This document shows, piece by piece, positions 1 to 11,811 of a stretch of DNA of 64,000 nt (position 1 is its first letter; the number at the start of each line of letters is the position of its first letter). Source of the DNA: Camelus bactrianus (taxonomy: Eukaryota; Chordata; Mammalia; Artiodactyla; Camelidae). Below the pieces are notes generated by a model. That model was not told the DNA's origin. It did no database searches and saw nothing but the letters and a program-made list of their open reading frames with translations. Where the stretch lies: NCBI RefSeq assembly GCF_048773025.1, contig NC_133559.1, positions 23,962,501 through 24,026,500 on the forward strand, in the 5' to 3' direction. Position numbers and translations under genes: made by a program.

Positions 1-168
1 TGAAAAGTTTGAAATATTGTGAGAATTATCAAACTATGACACAGACACGAAGTGAGCAAATGATGAAAAAAATGGCATTGACAGACTTGCTTGACACAGT
101 GTTGCCACAAACCTTCCATTTGTAAAAAATGCAGTGTCTGCAAAGCGCAATAAAATGAGGTATGCCTG
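1..168 (-). mobile_element. Tigger1 DNA transposon, terminal fragment
   Basis: The sequence follows the Tigger1 (pogo-type Tc1/mariner) end that lies upstream of the transposase start codon. It runs through the GTTGCCACAAACCTTC stretch and finishes with the inverted terminus ...GAGGTATGCCTG followed by TA, the expected target dinucleotide. In transposase-sense orientation the element points to the minus strand. Only the outer ~168 bases lie in the window. The transposase part would be to the left if present. Dead, placental-mammal age. Confidence 0.85.
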
Positions 169-170
169 TA

Positions 171-1129
171 TATCTTACTATCTACAGGTTTCCTAGTCAA
201 AAAAAAAAAAAATGGCAGCAAACTTCCGTGCAGAAAAATGATTTAGGGAAAAGAGGTGGAGCTGAGCTGGGGGCAGTGGGCAGCAGAAACCAAAGCTAGG
301 TCTCTTAGAGGTGGTCGCCTACCATTTAGTAGTAACTTTCAGGGTTCCAGCATGCTGAGAAGCCTCCCCAACACCCCCCATCCTTCTCCATTCTAACTTG
401 ATGAAAGATGAAATGGCATAAGGAAATTCTTTTATTATCTGTCAAAAAGCGGAACCCCGCCCCCCAAGAGGTAACCACCAGCCGTATGTTAATTTGAGCA
501 AGTTTATCAGTTCCTGGTTGAGAGTCATTATTGACGGTTCATGAGAGAGAGAAGAGGGGCGGGTTCGCAGTGCTGTACTGGGCACTGAGAAGTCAGGAAT
601 GGTGGGGGAGATGCACAGCAGGGCTAAGAAAGGAGACAGACACAGAAGATGGCAATAGGGCTACTGACAATACTTGCCTATTTCATAGTGCTATGTACAG
701 TTGACCTTGGCCCAGGCTTTGAGGAAGGCAGAGAGGACTGGGGAAGAAGTTAGGACGAGGAGAGACATGCAGACTTTCAACTTGGAGTCTGTCCAGAGGT
801 ATCCTGCCCACCCCAGCCCCGTCAAACATATGCAGATGGCAATGGTAATAAATTCAGATAATGATAGAGTCAGCATTTAAACTCACCATAGAATGCATAA
901 ATTACAGGGGAGGCTGTTACAGATGCAAAGGCTGGAAGCTTCATTGCTGGGGAGAGGAAGTCCTGATCTGCAGGTGCTAACTGGGTATCTCAGGCCAGGC
1001 AGGGAGTCCCATCACACTCTGGAACTCCTTCAGGGCTTCCTACAAGGAAAAGAAGTCAGAGGTCAGGCTATGCTGCTGCTGGGCATAGAAGTTGCTCTTA
1101 CAGGTTCAATGTCTTTTTTCCAGGCAGAC
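171..1129. other. Unannotated non-coding stretch
   Basis: Apart from a 14-base A run near 201 I see no recognisable repeat, RNA or exon. The short open frames (for example 691-876 on the minus strand) show no family resemblance and no splice context. Confidence 0.5.
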
Positions 1130-1600
1130 AAAGCAGCCCAGACTCCATCTTTTCAATACACCTGCCTACTTACACCACTCCAGCTTCACAGGCTGCCTCG
1201 CTGTTCTGGAACCTGCCAGACACACTCTTGTCTCTGCCCTGCTTCCTCTGCCTGCATCCTTCTTCCTCCTGATAGGCATGTGTCTCACACCTTTACCTCC
1301 TTTCTCAGAGAGGCTCATCCTAACTACCCTATTTATACTTAGAGCCAGTCATGCCCCCTTACCCTTGGCCATAGAATTGATCGTTTTTTAACAGACTATA
1401 TAATTAACTTTTTGCTGTATACTTTACTTATTTATTGGCTATATTGTTTATTATCTGTCTCCCTCTACTAAAATGTAAGCTCCTTGAGGGTAGAAAATTT
1501 TGTCTCCCCTAGACACTCACACACACACACAAAGTATCCCATGTGCCTAGAACAGAGCCTGGTACTTAATAGGTATTTAATAATTAAGCATTTGCTAAAC
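1130..1600 (+). mobile_element. L2 LINE, 3' end
   Basis: The region follows the L2 3' end in order: the CCTGCC...CTCTGCCTGCATCC block, the CTCAGAGAGGC block, the TTATTATCTGTCTCCCTCTACTA block, AATGTAAGCTCCTTGAGGG, and a degenerate GTGCCTAGAACAGAGCCTGG...TAATAGGTATTTAATAA tail. A short CA repeat (about 1514-1531) has expanded inside it. Open frames of 149 and 99 codons at 893-1391 overlap this repeat and are not genes. Confidence 0.85.
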
Positions 1601-3597
1601 GCATTATTAAAAGCTGTCTCCTTCTAGAAGTCAGAAAAGAGAGAACCTTCCTTCTCAAAAAAGGTGAATACAATTTATAAGGTGAATAAAATCTGTAGGA
1701 TGACTGTAACAGTTCTGTTTCAGGCACTCTCCTTCCCCAACTTGCGGTTTGTTACTGACTCAGGATTGAATACTCTTCCAATTAGTACAACACCTATGGT
1801 TCAGAAGCGTATTATCTCCCAAGAACAAAAGGGGACCGGAGAAGCCCAGAGACCTGGGGAAAATACGCATCAGTTTGATTTCTCCCATGCTCACATAAAG
1901 ATCAACTTGGAGAGTCATTATATATCATAACTTTTTAGAACTGAGAATAAACTTGCATCTGGTCCAATCACCTTATTTGAAAAATAAAGCATGGGAGATT
2001 AAATGGCTTGCCAAGGCTCAAATATCCAATTAGCTGGAGCAGTGAGATCAACCCCCATGTCTGTTAATTTCCTATCCAGCACGTGCTTCTTTTTCCTGTG
2101 CTGTCTCTGTGCACTTTACTAGGTAGGTTTTGTATCTGGGTGTTCCACGCAGCACCAAAAATTCACTCTCTGAGCAGTTCCTTATTAAGGGCTCTCTCAG
2201 GGATCCATTTTTCACAGGGTATCGCTGCTTCAGCACCTCTTCATGTGGACAGCAGCCAACCCAGTTTATTCTCGCCAGTCTATACTGAACATCTGACTGC
2301 TTTCACTTCTATTTACACGATTAGCCAGTGCTCATTCTTTGCGTAAGCCTTTTCAGAGGGTTTGATGATCCATGGCCATTTCTCACTAACTTACAGGTCT
2401 AGTGGTCTAGCCAGATTTTCAGCATTATACCAGCAGTGCCTAAAAAGCAAATTCTGAAAACTAGTAATTCTTAGGAATTTAATAGACACTTTGGTATTAA
2501 AGAGGTAAGTATGCATATATTTACATAAGCACATGTAAATAACTTTCCTTCGGTGCCCTTTAAAAGGTGCATTACAAATTTCCAAGAGAGGTGTGTAATA
2601 CACATTATTTCTCAATCTAAACTGACCATGAAACCTTTTATTGTGCAGCATCTCACAGATCTGATGAGAACGTGTTTGGGAAATGCCTCTCTATAAGGCC
2701 AAAATGTCTAAGTAAAAGGGAAAGAGCTATGGGGAGCATTAGAGAAGAAAAGCAGGGGATAGGATAAGTACCCCCCCCCCCAAAAAAAAGGCATATGAGT
2801 TCAAGAATAGCGGCGCTATGGAATAGTAAAAATATAAGGATGCATCAAAGATTCACCGCATCTTTCAAGACAAGGGGCCTCTCTCCTAGATCTGGGAAGT
2901 GGAACTTCCCCCATAAGATGCCTAGTTGCTCATTAGCAGGGCCCAAGCCTCTTAAGTTCTAAATACAAATCACCAAGGAGCTGAAATCCACCCCTAAGCC
3001 TCTGATTTTAGCGGCTTATTCCTTTCCAGAAGAATTAACTTGCCTACTGAAATGGCTCCTGCCCAGGGCTGGAAAGGTTTGAATAAAATGCATTTAGCTA
3101 CTATCTAAAGATCTTAAGTCATTGAGCTAAATGCAAGAGCCTTTTGTTAAAAATCACACTCAACTAGATATTGAGGTTTATTACATACTTTCTCCAATTT
3201 TCCTTCGCCTTTTATGTAATCTCAGCTGGGCTGATTTGCCTGCATTCTTTCCACTGGAATCTTCTTATTACTCCCAAGACACAACAGAGAATCACCAACC
3301 CTGTACAGAAGGGCACATGGCTGCAGCTGGATTAGAAAAAGGGGGCTATTTATACTCAAGTCAATAGGCAGATTTTAGCATAACACTAGCAGGCTTTCTG
3401 CAAAGAGAATGAAAGAAAAGAAAATGCAGCCCCTTTTCCATTCTTCTTTGCTGTATTATTTGCCCCATAGTATGCCTGTCACATGGCCCAGGGCAGTGTG
3501 ATCTAATAATGATAGGCTTGCTTGGCACAGGAGAAGGGAAAATCCAGCTGCACTGGAGGGGGGGTTCGGGGGATGTCGCAGACAGCTGGCCCGGCCC
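1601..3597. other. Non-coding stretch with one degenerate MIR
   Basis: Mostly unrecognised sequence apart from the weak MIR at 1955-2095. A C12/A8 homopolymer junction lies near 2771-2790. There is a G-rich patch with GGAGGGGGGG and CGGGGG just upstream of 3580. The open frames at 2083-2346, 2391-2651 and 3131-3367 have no recognisable protein similarity. Confidence 0.45.
1955..2095 (+). repeat. MIR SINE, degenerate
   Basis: Core-like order is visible: TTATTTGAAAAATAAAG, then GGGAGATTAAATGGCTTGCC (MIR: AGAGGTTAAGTGACTTGCC), AATTAGCTGG, CCCATGTCTGTTAAT and CACGTGCTTCT. It is heavily diverged, so the call is tentative. Confidence 0.45.
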
Positions 3598-3910
3598 TCA
3601 CCCACTGTGGATTTCAGGGTAAACAACCAGGATGTTGCTCATCCCACTTGCACTTGTAATCCTTCCCAATGATAAACCTGACTCTGGGTCAGGGCCATGC
3701 AAAGCCTCTTGCTTCTTGAACAACCAGAGGGCCAGAAAACCTCGGATAATGCCAGGAGTAAACAAACCTGAGGCCACAGATGCCTTTGATTCCATTCCAG
3801 TTGGGAGGCTCTCCAAGTCTGCATTCAAACTGGCCAGACTGTGGCCTCCCAGCCCAGCTGTGAGGAGGAACCAAACAGTCTGCCTCTTTCTGCAGCTTTA
3901 ATTAACCCCT
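3598..3910. other. Multi-frame open, GC-richer segment of unknown nature
   Basis: Three minus-strand frames (3598-3828, 3639-3824, 3689-3874) and one plus-strand frame (3632-3901) are open over the same ~250 bases, so stop codons are unusually rare on both strands. None of the translations resembles a family I recognise. There is no clear splice-site pair and no Kozak-like start. It ends in a TTTAATTAACCCC motif that resembles a homeodomain site. Possibly a conserved non-coding element; equally possibly chance. Confidence 0.3.
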
Positions 3911-5144
3911 GTGCCTTGTCAGACCAGTGGGAAATGCTTCAAGATGGGAGATTCGTGAGTCAAACAGTTGAAGCTTTAAAATGAAGGAGTGGGTGGACCC
4001 TCCATAAACCTGAAGGAGACAGGAGAGAGCACAGACTTCCTCTGCACCCATTCTAGGGAGCACCCAGGTCGTCTTAGCTGCTTCAAGGAGATTCACCAAG
4101 ACAAACTGCCAGGGCACAGCAGAACCACGAGCCTTCTAAGTCCGTTTGTGCCAAGCACCACCAGTCCCCTCCGTCACCCGCAGGACAAATTCTCCACTCT
4201 CATCTGCTTACACCAGCTACGTCTCGGTGCCAGCAGCAGTAACCCACGCCTACTCGACCACTTCATAAAGGCATGTAAGAAAATCCTTGGCTGCTGCCAC
4301 CCAATCTGTGCCTCGTCTTCTAGGACACTGAGCCTGATGTGAGCAGTGATGGTAGGAAGAGTCTGCAACGTCACAGAGTCCTCCCACCTCAAACGGTGAG
4401 GTTTCCAGCGCCTCTTCCTCCCTACCTGCGCTAATTTGTGAGCCTGGGATCTTATCCGCTCAGTGAAACCCTTTGTTTATACCCAATTACAGCAAGAGGC
4501 CACAAGTGACTAACAGATTATCCTCTCCTAAAATTGTCACGATCGGCTATTGTTATACGAACAGGGAGATCTCTGCCAGGGATCCACCGTGCACTCACTT
4601 CAGAACTGGGAACAAAATGAGAAGAACACTGGGTTTCATCAAAACCCTTGGAAGAGAACATTGCAGGGTTCAAAACCATAGTCCTAGACCATGTTATCAA
4701 GTGTCAGGAAGAAATGAAAGAAAAAGAACTTCTGGCACAGAAAAATATAGCAGACATAAAATATCTAGAAGATCTGGCATTTTTAAAAAGCATTTTGTAA
4801 ACTGTCAAAGAGGAAGATGAGAAGTGTTCCAGCCTTTACACAGTGATGCTGTCAACTGCATAGGAATGTATTTCCTTAATTACTACATGAGGAAAACATC
4901 TCCAAGACAATATAAAAATAAAATAAAACCTTAAAGAGGTGCATGTCATTATATGAAGCCATGTGTCACAAGCCAACTTCATTCAAGGACTCAAAACTGG
5001 ATGAGCATCAAATGTGAGGTAAGGCCGTGATATACTTAGAAACTTGCAGCACGAAATAGCTCACGTGATTCCCTCGAGCTTCTGACACTCCCCTTCAAAA
5101 AAGGGGGGGAGTATTCATTTCAAATGAAAACCTAGATTATATAC
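3911..5144. other. Unannotated non-coding stretch
   Basis: No repeat, RNA or exon recognised. The open frames at 3989-4342 (117 codons) and 4473-4820 (115 codons) have biased, unstructured translations with no domain signature. An A6-G7 run lies at about 5099-5110. Confidence 0.45.
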
Positions 5145-5585
5145 ATTAGAGTGATGCAAGCAGCTATAACAAACCAATTCCAGATTTTTCAGTACCCTTA
5201 CAAAATAAAAGCATATCTCAGTGTGGGTGTTCCTGGTACATAAACTGCTTTTCTCCATTTCGTGATTGAAAGACCCAAGGTCCTCCAAACTCCTTGTGGC
5301 TCTGTTATTCCTCTAGAGCCTTGAAGCCATATGTTCTACTCTGGCAGATGGAAAAATAGAAGGCAGACAAGTCACACTTCTTCTTAATATCTCTGGCCTT
5401 GCAGCGGCATCATTAATTTTGCTTATACTCCAATTGGTGAGAACTAGCCACATGGCCTCCCTAGGTGCAAAAGAACTGGGAAATATAATTTCTAGGTGTG
5501 GAGCTGTTTTTACAATGACAACTCAATAATACGGAAGGACACACATGAATTTTGGGTTAAAATTTGCCATTTCTGCCACAGAGAC
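5145..5585 (-). repeat. Ancient mammalian-wide repeat, possibly an LTR fossil (family unresolved)
   Basis: The order GCAGCTATAACAAACCA, GTGTGGGTGTTCCTGG, CTTGTGGCTCTG, TCACATGGCC..., CTGGGAAATATAATTTCTAG and TTTCTGCCACA matches a repeat common in placental genomes that is usually found in this antisense form. I cannot assign it firmly to a family. An ERVL/MaLR-related LTR is the leading guess. Old, non-functional relic. Confidence 0.4.
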
Positions 5586-6609
5586 ATCTACCAAAGCAAA
5601 CCAGGATGATCTGACTTAGCCAGACTACAGATAGAGTGGTCAACACGTTATCAATTAGGTTTTGTCAGTGGAGAGGAGATAGGTGACTTCAGGGGAGAGG
5701 TAAGACAGATACCAAAATAACTCAACAAATTTTAATCCTTCAGGTGCTCCCGTGTTTCTGGTCCCCAAATGACTTACTTCATTTTGCCAGACTTGTGAGC
5801 TATCAAGCATTATAAGGGGATTTCCGTGTAAAGTGGGCAGAGTAAGGGCCTTTATACGCCACAAGCCTCTTTCTAAACTCACAAAAACAACAACAACAGC
5901 AAAGAATTTTTAAAAACTTTGTCTGTAAAATAAGCGAACAGCTATAAGCAATGAGGCATGTTGCCGAATACTGAAATCTGGACAAAGATGAAGTAGGATT
6001 CTAGCAGCTGACATAGCTCCTCAGTTCTTCAATAAGATCCTTAAGAGGAAGTACCAGGAAAGGCTGGTTAAGGAACCACAGCTCAAAAATTTGGGGGAGA
6101 AGCAGATGAATGTTACCATACTCGGGGAGGAGAAATTTAAGAAGAAACAATGCTGACATCTCTTTTTTGTTGTCTCTGATCTTAACCTCTAGCCAAGGAA
6201 CATCACTTGGGTGACACCAGGTGAAGGGGACATTGTGACCACCAGATCACAAGGCAGGAAGTTTGTGATTTCTGAGACCTCACTCTAAGCTGAACCAACA
6301 CTTTAAATGCTGAAAATTGCGGGCAGCTATGAGTCCCAGAGCCAAATAAAGAATTAAGTAAAGGAATATGACCAAAAACATGTGAAAAGCATATTACACA
6401 TTCAAAGAGGAGTCACCAAAAGAGAGGAAATATTATTTTAAGTAAATAATTCTCCTTTTTTTCAAAAATTTATATACAACTTCTCTCCCTCTTGATAAAT
6501 AATAATTAAAAATTGATACAGACATTCAGAGGAGGTAAGTAAGAGTTCAAAGAAAATATTACAAGACAATAAAAGCAAACACAAAATGTTCTAGAGAAAA
6601 AAAGATCCT
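5586..6609. other. Unannotated AT-rich stretch
   Basis: No clear feature. It contains a short CAA/ACA-rich run near 5883-5900. The last ~200 bases become A-rich and may already be decayed L1 upstream sequence. Confidence 0.4.
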
Positions 6610-7560
6610 TCAACTCAGGCCTCACAAACCTCCCACAGAGTGTGTTCTAATAAATACGAGTTCACAAAAAAAGTCACAAAACTCAGGGTTAAGATTTTCA
6701 TGAAAATCACCTAGGAACAACAGTGACAACAGTAAAATAGACTTCATATATTGGAATGATCAGATAGAGGATTATGAGATAACTATTATTTATTTAAAGA
6801 ATTAGAGGAAAGAATTTCTAAATAAGGAACAAAAGACTATCAAACATGAACAGGTAGATATGAAGAAAAACCAAACATATTTTCTTGAAAGTAACAATGA
6901 AATAACTAAAGAGGTCAATTCAAGTGACCAGGAAACCTCCTGGGGTAGTGACAGTGTTCTCAATTTTGTTAAGGGTGGTTGTTACATGGCTATATATACA
7001 ACTGTCTAAACTCATAAAACTAAATTCGTAAGAACTGTGCACTTTATTGTATGTTAATTATACCTCAATTTTTTTAGAACTCAGTGAAAGGATTCAACAG
7101 AAGAAATACATCCAAGAAAGAATTAGAGAATAAGAAAAATGCAGAATGCTGCTCTAAGATGTTTTAAAAATAGAAAACATTAAGGAGAAATTAATAAACT
7201 TAAGAGTATAGAATCAGATGGTCAAACACAGATTTAATCAGAGTTCCAGAAGGGACATTGAAACTAGAAGGTAAAAGAAAGACAATATTCAAAAGCCAAT
7301 GGGTGGGAACATTCCAGAACTGTTGGAAGACACCAAATCTCATTTTAGGAATTTCAACAATCCCAAGATGCATCATAGTGAAACTGCAGGACACTAAAGA
7401 TAAATTCAAGACCTCAAAAGCAATCAGATATAGGAGTAATGACTTGCATAGTCACAATCATTAAATTGACAGCTAACAACTCAACAGCAGCCGTGAAGGC
7501 AGAAGACAGTAGAATACTGCAGTCTTCCTTAAGTGGTGACAAAAATAAGTGAAGTCCCAT
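6610..7560 (+). mobile_element. Old L1M LINE, ORF1 region (interrupted)
   Basis: Degenerate but ordered L1 ORF1 sequence. The coiled-coil part is at 6740-6925 (ATATTGGAATGATCAGATAG, GAATTAGAGGAAAGAA...). The RNA-binding part is at 7080-7560 (TTAATCAGAGTTCCAGAAGG, CCAAGATGCATCATAGTGAAACTGC, AGGACACTAAAGATAAATTC, TTGACAGCTAAC, GAAGGCAGAAGACAGTAG). A different L1 3' end interrupts it at 6932-7076. It is the outer layer of a nested L1 complex whose later parts resume at 8215 and 11812. Many stops, dead copy. Confidence 0.75.
6932..7076 (+). mobile_element. L1M 3' end inserted in older L1
   Basis: GGGTAGTGACAGTGTTC, AAGGGTGGTTGTTACATGG, ACTGTGCACTTTATTGTATG and TTAATTATACCTCAATTTTT match the classical terminal 3' UTR of middle-aged L1M families. 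It is short and 5'-truncated, and sits between the two halves of an L1 ORF1. Confidence 0.8.
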
Positions 7561-8040
7561 GCAATGATGAATTTCCTCATACAGTGTAATATGCATATAA
7601 AACAGTGGAAGATGGGCTCCCCCTCTGGCTCAGTCTCATACCTTACACAGATTAAAGGTTAAAGAGGTGGAGAAAGAAAAACAATGAAAAACCCCATCTC
7701 CCCAAACAACGAGACCCTTAGCATCATTGTCACTCTCTTGAAAATCTCAGCCAGATGTGGGACCCAGAGTTGTCCCCATCAATATTTAAACTGAAATACA
7801 CGTAAAGACCACAAGATGATACCTAACTAATGTTGCAATATAGACAGATTTAGATCATCCAGCTAGAATTTGGGAACTCTGAGCCAGTTGGCTTCAGCCA
7901 AGTCATTTCAACCTTCAAATAATGGGACTCGCATTGTAAAATATGGGTATGTGAGCTCATGTTTACTGCATTTTGTTAAGGTATTACTGTATCAACCTAA
8001 AGATTGAGCTATATCACAAGAACAAGGATGAAATAAAGGT
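7561..8040. other. Unresolved stretch inside the L1 complex
   Basis: No clear repeat through most of the stretch. The last ~40 bases (GATGAAATAAAGGTATTTTC) again match L1 ORF1 just before the RNA-binding C-terminus, so the middle probably represents an unidentified insertion or very decayed L1. Confidence 0.4.
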
Positions 8041-8056
8041 ATTTTCAGCTATAAAA

Positions 8057-8207
8057 ATATGAAAAACAAGGTCTTACTGTATAGCACAGGGAACTATATT
8101 CAGTATCATCTTGAAAGAGCCTATAATGAAAAGGAGTATATATGATGTATAACTGAATCACTATGCTGAAATTAACAACACTGTAAACTGGCTGTACTTT
8201 TAATTAA
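8057..8207 (+). mobile_element. Artiodactyl-type L1 3' end
   Basis: Matches the even-toed-ungulate L1 3' UTR: GTCTTACTGTATAGCACAGG, GAACTATATTCAGTATC, GTATAACTGAATCACTATGC, TGAAATTAACAACACTGTAAA, then a TTTTAATTAAAAAA tail. Flanking AAAAATATGAAA and AAAAAATCTGAAAG look like a mutated target-site duplication. It interrupts the ORF1 C-terminal region of the old L1M. Confidence 0.85.
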
Positions 8208-8214
8208 AAAATCT

Positions 8215-9715
8215 GAAAGAGTTTACCACTATTAGACGTGCAGTAAGGAAAATTTTAAAGTATGTAACTCAGGAAGAAAGAAAAGAGCAGAAAGGAGCTC
8301 TGATATCCAGGAAGGAGTATAAGTGAAATAAAAAGTAAATATATAGATAAATTTAAATAAAATCTGATTCTATAAAATAATAATAAAGTGTCTAACTTAT
8401 GATCTGATAGAGAGCTAAAAGGATAGTCACCTAGACACTTGTTGGGGTGACTAAAATTAAGCCTTTCTAAGTCTCATATTTAGAGGGAGGAAGGTAAAAA
8501 TATTAATTAACCTTCTATTGTGTTAAGAATGTATTTTTCAAAATTTCAAAGGTAGCCACTAAAAGAATAGAAATAAAATTAGTATCTCCAAAACCAGTAA
8601 AAAGGAGAAAAAAAAACTTGAATCAATTCAAACAGAGGAAAGAAAAGAGGAAAAAGAACACACAACCCTCTAAAAAACAGAAAGCATAAGATAAAATAGA
8701 ATAAAGCTAAATATATCAATGACTACAATAAATAAAAATGGTCTATCTAGTTAAAAGAAATAGATCATCAGACAGGATTTTTTTAAGCAATGTGGTGTTT
8801 ACAAGTGATAACCTAAAATAGGAAGACACAGAAAGATTGAAAGTAAAATATAGGAAAATTATATAAGATACAACCATTAACCAAAAGAAAAATAATATAG
8901 TTATGTTCACATCAGGCAAAAATAAACCTTAAAGCAAAGGCATTATCAGAGACAAAGAGAATCATTTCATAATGGTAAAAATGTTCACTTCTCCAGAAAG
9001 ATATAATTTTACATTTGAATATAGTCAATAAAATAGCTCAAAATTCATAAAGAAAAAAAAACAAATGCAGGAGGAAAAACACATCTGCAATGGTTACTAA
9101 GAAACTTTAACACACTTCTGTAAGAAACTGATAGTATGAGTAAGAAATATTTGGGCAACATAGTGAATAAACTTGAGTTATATAAGACATATAAAGAATA
9201 TGCAACCAATAAGTTGGTAACATATTTTTAACAAACACATAAGGAACATAAATGAAAACTGATCACATATTAAACCGTAATGAAAATTCCAACTACTTTC
9301 AAGAATTACTGCCTCACAGATAAGATTTTTCTGACCACAGTGCAATTTAAAAAAAACCCACATGAATGCAAAACCAGGGTGGACACATGAATTTCTAAAT
9401 AATTCAGTGGTAAAGAAGGAAGAACCCCTAATGGAAACTCTAGAATATTTAGAACTGCATAGCAATGAAACTCCCAGTCCTCAATTGTTGTAGGACACAG
9501 GCAAAGGGATGCCAAAGAAAACGTTATATAGTTAAATACTTAGAATAGAAAAGTGGAAAAGGTGAAACCTAGTAAGATAAGAAAACAACCCAGGAAGCCA
9601 GAAAAAAAGAAAGAAAGAAAGAAAAGAAACCCAATTAAGGTATAAGAAAGTGATTAATTGAAAAAGAGAGAGAAGTTAGTGAAAACAGAAACAAAGTTAT
9701 TAACAAGTGTTTCAC
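8215..9715 (+). mobile_element. Old L1M continued: ORF1 end, inter-ORF, ORF2 endonuclease region
   Basis: The L1 resumes after the 8057-8207 insertion with the ORF1 C-terminus (TTTACCACTATTAGACGTGC corresponds to the L1 stretch TTTGTCACCAGCAGACCTGC). It passes through the spacer (GTAGCCACTAAAAGAATAG) to ORF2 endonuclease sequence (AATAAAAATGGTCTATCTAG, GGCATTATCAGAGACAAAGAG, TTCTGACCACAGTGCAATTT) and on to about 9715. Highly diverged, with numerous stops. No usable frame remains. Confidence 0.75.
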
Positions 9716-9839
9716 AGACAGCTCACACAGTTCTTCCCACAGTGATGCTCAAAGCTAACAACACTGTCTATGTGTTCAGAGCTTCCAAATAAATGGTTAG
9801 GACCTAGCTATCATTAACATACAACCAAGAATTATCAAA

Positions 9840-10740
9840 TATACAAGGAAATCCTCTAACAGGAAAGCAAATAAAACTGAACAAATGGGGGAAGGAAGTG
9901 AAAAGGCAATTTGGATAAATCAGAGATTACCCAGAAAGGGGGAAAAAAAAAACCTTCAAAAATGTTATTAATATCCTCAGAGAAGTAAAGAAAAGCAAGG
10001 CTTTCATAAAGCAATAATAGAATGCTAGAATAAAAGGAATATGTAGGGAACAAAAGTGAACGTATGATAGCAGAAATTTTAAAAACCAAGACAGGAGATA
10101 AATTTAAGAATGTTTACCATGAAGTAAAAAGACAGTAAGTTGATCACAGTAGGAAAAGAGGATAATCAAATTAGAAATCCATTTCAATATGTCCAGCATC
10201 CAAAAAGGAGACAGATAAAATTAAAAACAGACATCATATGAAATAATTCCAGAAGATTTATCAGGAATGAAAGGTATGATTTTCTAGATTAAAAGTGTTC
10301 AGCACAATGGATTAAAATAAGCCCACTCTAAGGTATATTACTGTAAAATTTCTGATCACTGAGGACAGAAAGAAGTTCATTAAACTTCAGAGGGGAAAAA
10401 AAAAAATACAGGTGAAATAGATAAGATCAGGAACAATGGCTTCAGATATTTCTACACCAATACAGAAAACTAGCAAAAAATTGAGCAATGACTTCAAAAT
10501 TACAAAGGAAAATGTTTTCTAAATTGGATTTGTGTACCAACCCAAAACCAATTAAAGGGAGGGGGAAAGTGTAGATATTTTCAGACATGGATAATCTAAA
10601 ACTTTTTTGTGTTTTCTCAGAAAGCAACCAAAGAATGTGTTGCATCAAATCTAAGAAGTAAAGCAAGAAAGAGAAATAAATATGTGATGTGTAAGAAATC
10701 AAAGTTTAATGCAAAAGAAAGATGCACTGTATCCCCAAGA
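9840..10740 (+). mobile_element. L1ME-type LINE, ORF1 region
   Basis: Consecutive matches to an old L1ME/L1M4 ORF1: CCAGAAGATTTATCAGGAATG, TTACTGTAAAATTTCTGATC, AGGAACAATGGCTTCAGAT, TTGAGCAATGACTTCAAAAT, ATATTTTCAGACATGG and TTTTCTCAGAAAGCAACCAAAG. With the 3' ends at 11060-11810 it forms an insert between parts of the older L1M that resume at 11812. Confidence 0.7.
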
Positions 10741-11059
10741 CAATATTGAAGGAGGAGGTGTAAGATGGCAAAGTAGCCAAACTGGATCATGTTTGAGATG
10801 TTTGGACAAGAAAAATTCAGGATCCCATAAACATAGGGACCCTTCCTTCTAACACATACAGATGGGCATAATAAAATTTAATGGAGAGACATGGTTTCTC
10901 CCAATGAGGTCCAAAGGATGCTGCTCTAAGATTGAATCTGAAAACTGAGACATCAAGTCTATATTCCTAAAATGAACGGATTCATTAAACCTGGTGGTTC
11001 TTTTGGGGCCAACAAATTAGCCAAAGTTTTCTGATATCTACAGACTGAAACACAATCGG
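10741..11059. other. Unresolved stretch between L1ME fragments
   Basis: Contains GTAAGATGGCAAAGTAGCC, which faintly resembles the post-ORF1 part of L1ME. Otherwise not assignable. Confidence 0.35.
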
Positions 11060-11255
11060 AAACGTGTAAGAATTTATCCCACATATGTAAGTATACTTGT
11101 ATATGCATAGACTATCTCTCGAAAGATACACCTGACTGCCACTCAGAAGAGGAATTTGGTGAAAGAGAAAACTTATTTTCTGCCACTTATCCCTTTGTTT
11201 CTTTTCAGTTTTATAACACATGTACATATAACCTACCCAAAATGGATATAATACA
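11060..11255 (+). mobile_element. L1ME 3' end, first copy
   Basis: TATGCATAGACTATCTCTCG, AAAGATACACCTGACTGCC and the ACTTATCCCTTTGTTTC stretch parallel the L1ME terminal region. A second, fuller copy follows immediately. Confidence 0.55.
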
Positions 11256-11261
11256 ATATAT

Positions 11262-11810
11262 TCCCTACACTCTTTGATCAAATAATTTCACATCCAGGAA
11301 TTTATCCTAAGATACATCTGCACACATGCAGAGTGACATATGCACAAAATTATTTGTTGCAGTGGAATTTTTAGCAGTGAAACACTGGATATAATTTTAT
11401 GGTCTTCAATTTTTTAAAAAATCTGTAAAATAAGTTACATGTATATCCATATAGGATATATGGATGCATGTATCCATGCATCCACAAAAGAGAATAAAAA
11501 ATTCATTATTTCCTGGTGTGGAAAATCTCCAACAGATACTATTAAGTGCAAAAGATTAGGAGAACAAAAGCATGTATAGTATGCTACCATTTAACAAAAT
11601 GTAAAACTATGTACTTATACATACTCATGTTTACGTATATATCTGTGTCCTTATCTAGAAGGATATACAAGATATTGATTAACATTAGTTACTAGAGGGA
11701 AACGTAATGGTAGTAAAACAAGAGAGAGATATTTTCCACTATACATACTTCTCTACCTTCTGAATTTTAATCATGTAAATATATTACCATACAAAAATGT
11801 ACAAGCTAAA
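11262..11810 (+). mobile_element. L1ME 3' end, second copy
   Basis: Close in order to the L1ME ORF2 end and 3' UTR: CCAGGAATTTATCCTAAGAT, GCAGAGTGACATATGCAC, TTAGCAGTGAAACACTGG, TATAGTATGCTACCATTT, ATCTAGAAGGATATACAAGA, TTTTAATCATGTAAATATAT, then a short A-rich end. Includes a palindromic ATATGGATGCATGTATCCAT patch near 11458. Confidence 0.8.
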
Positions 11811-11811
11811 A

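Noticed and set aside
893-1391. Overlapping 149- and 99-codon open frames
   Set aside because: They run into the 3' end of an L2 LINE and have no domain or start context.
4473-4820. 115-codon open frame with basic translation
   Set aside because: No domain, low-complexity Lys/Arg-rich tail from A-rich sequence, no splice context.
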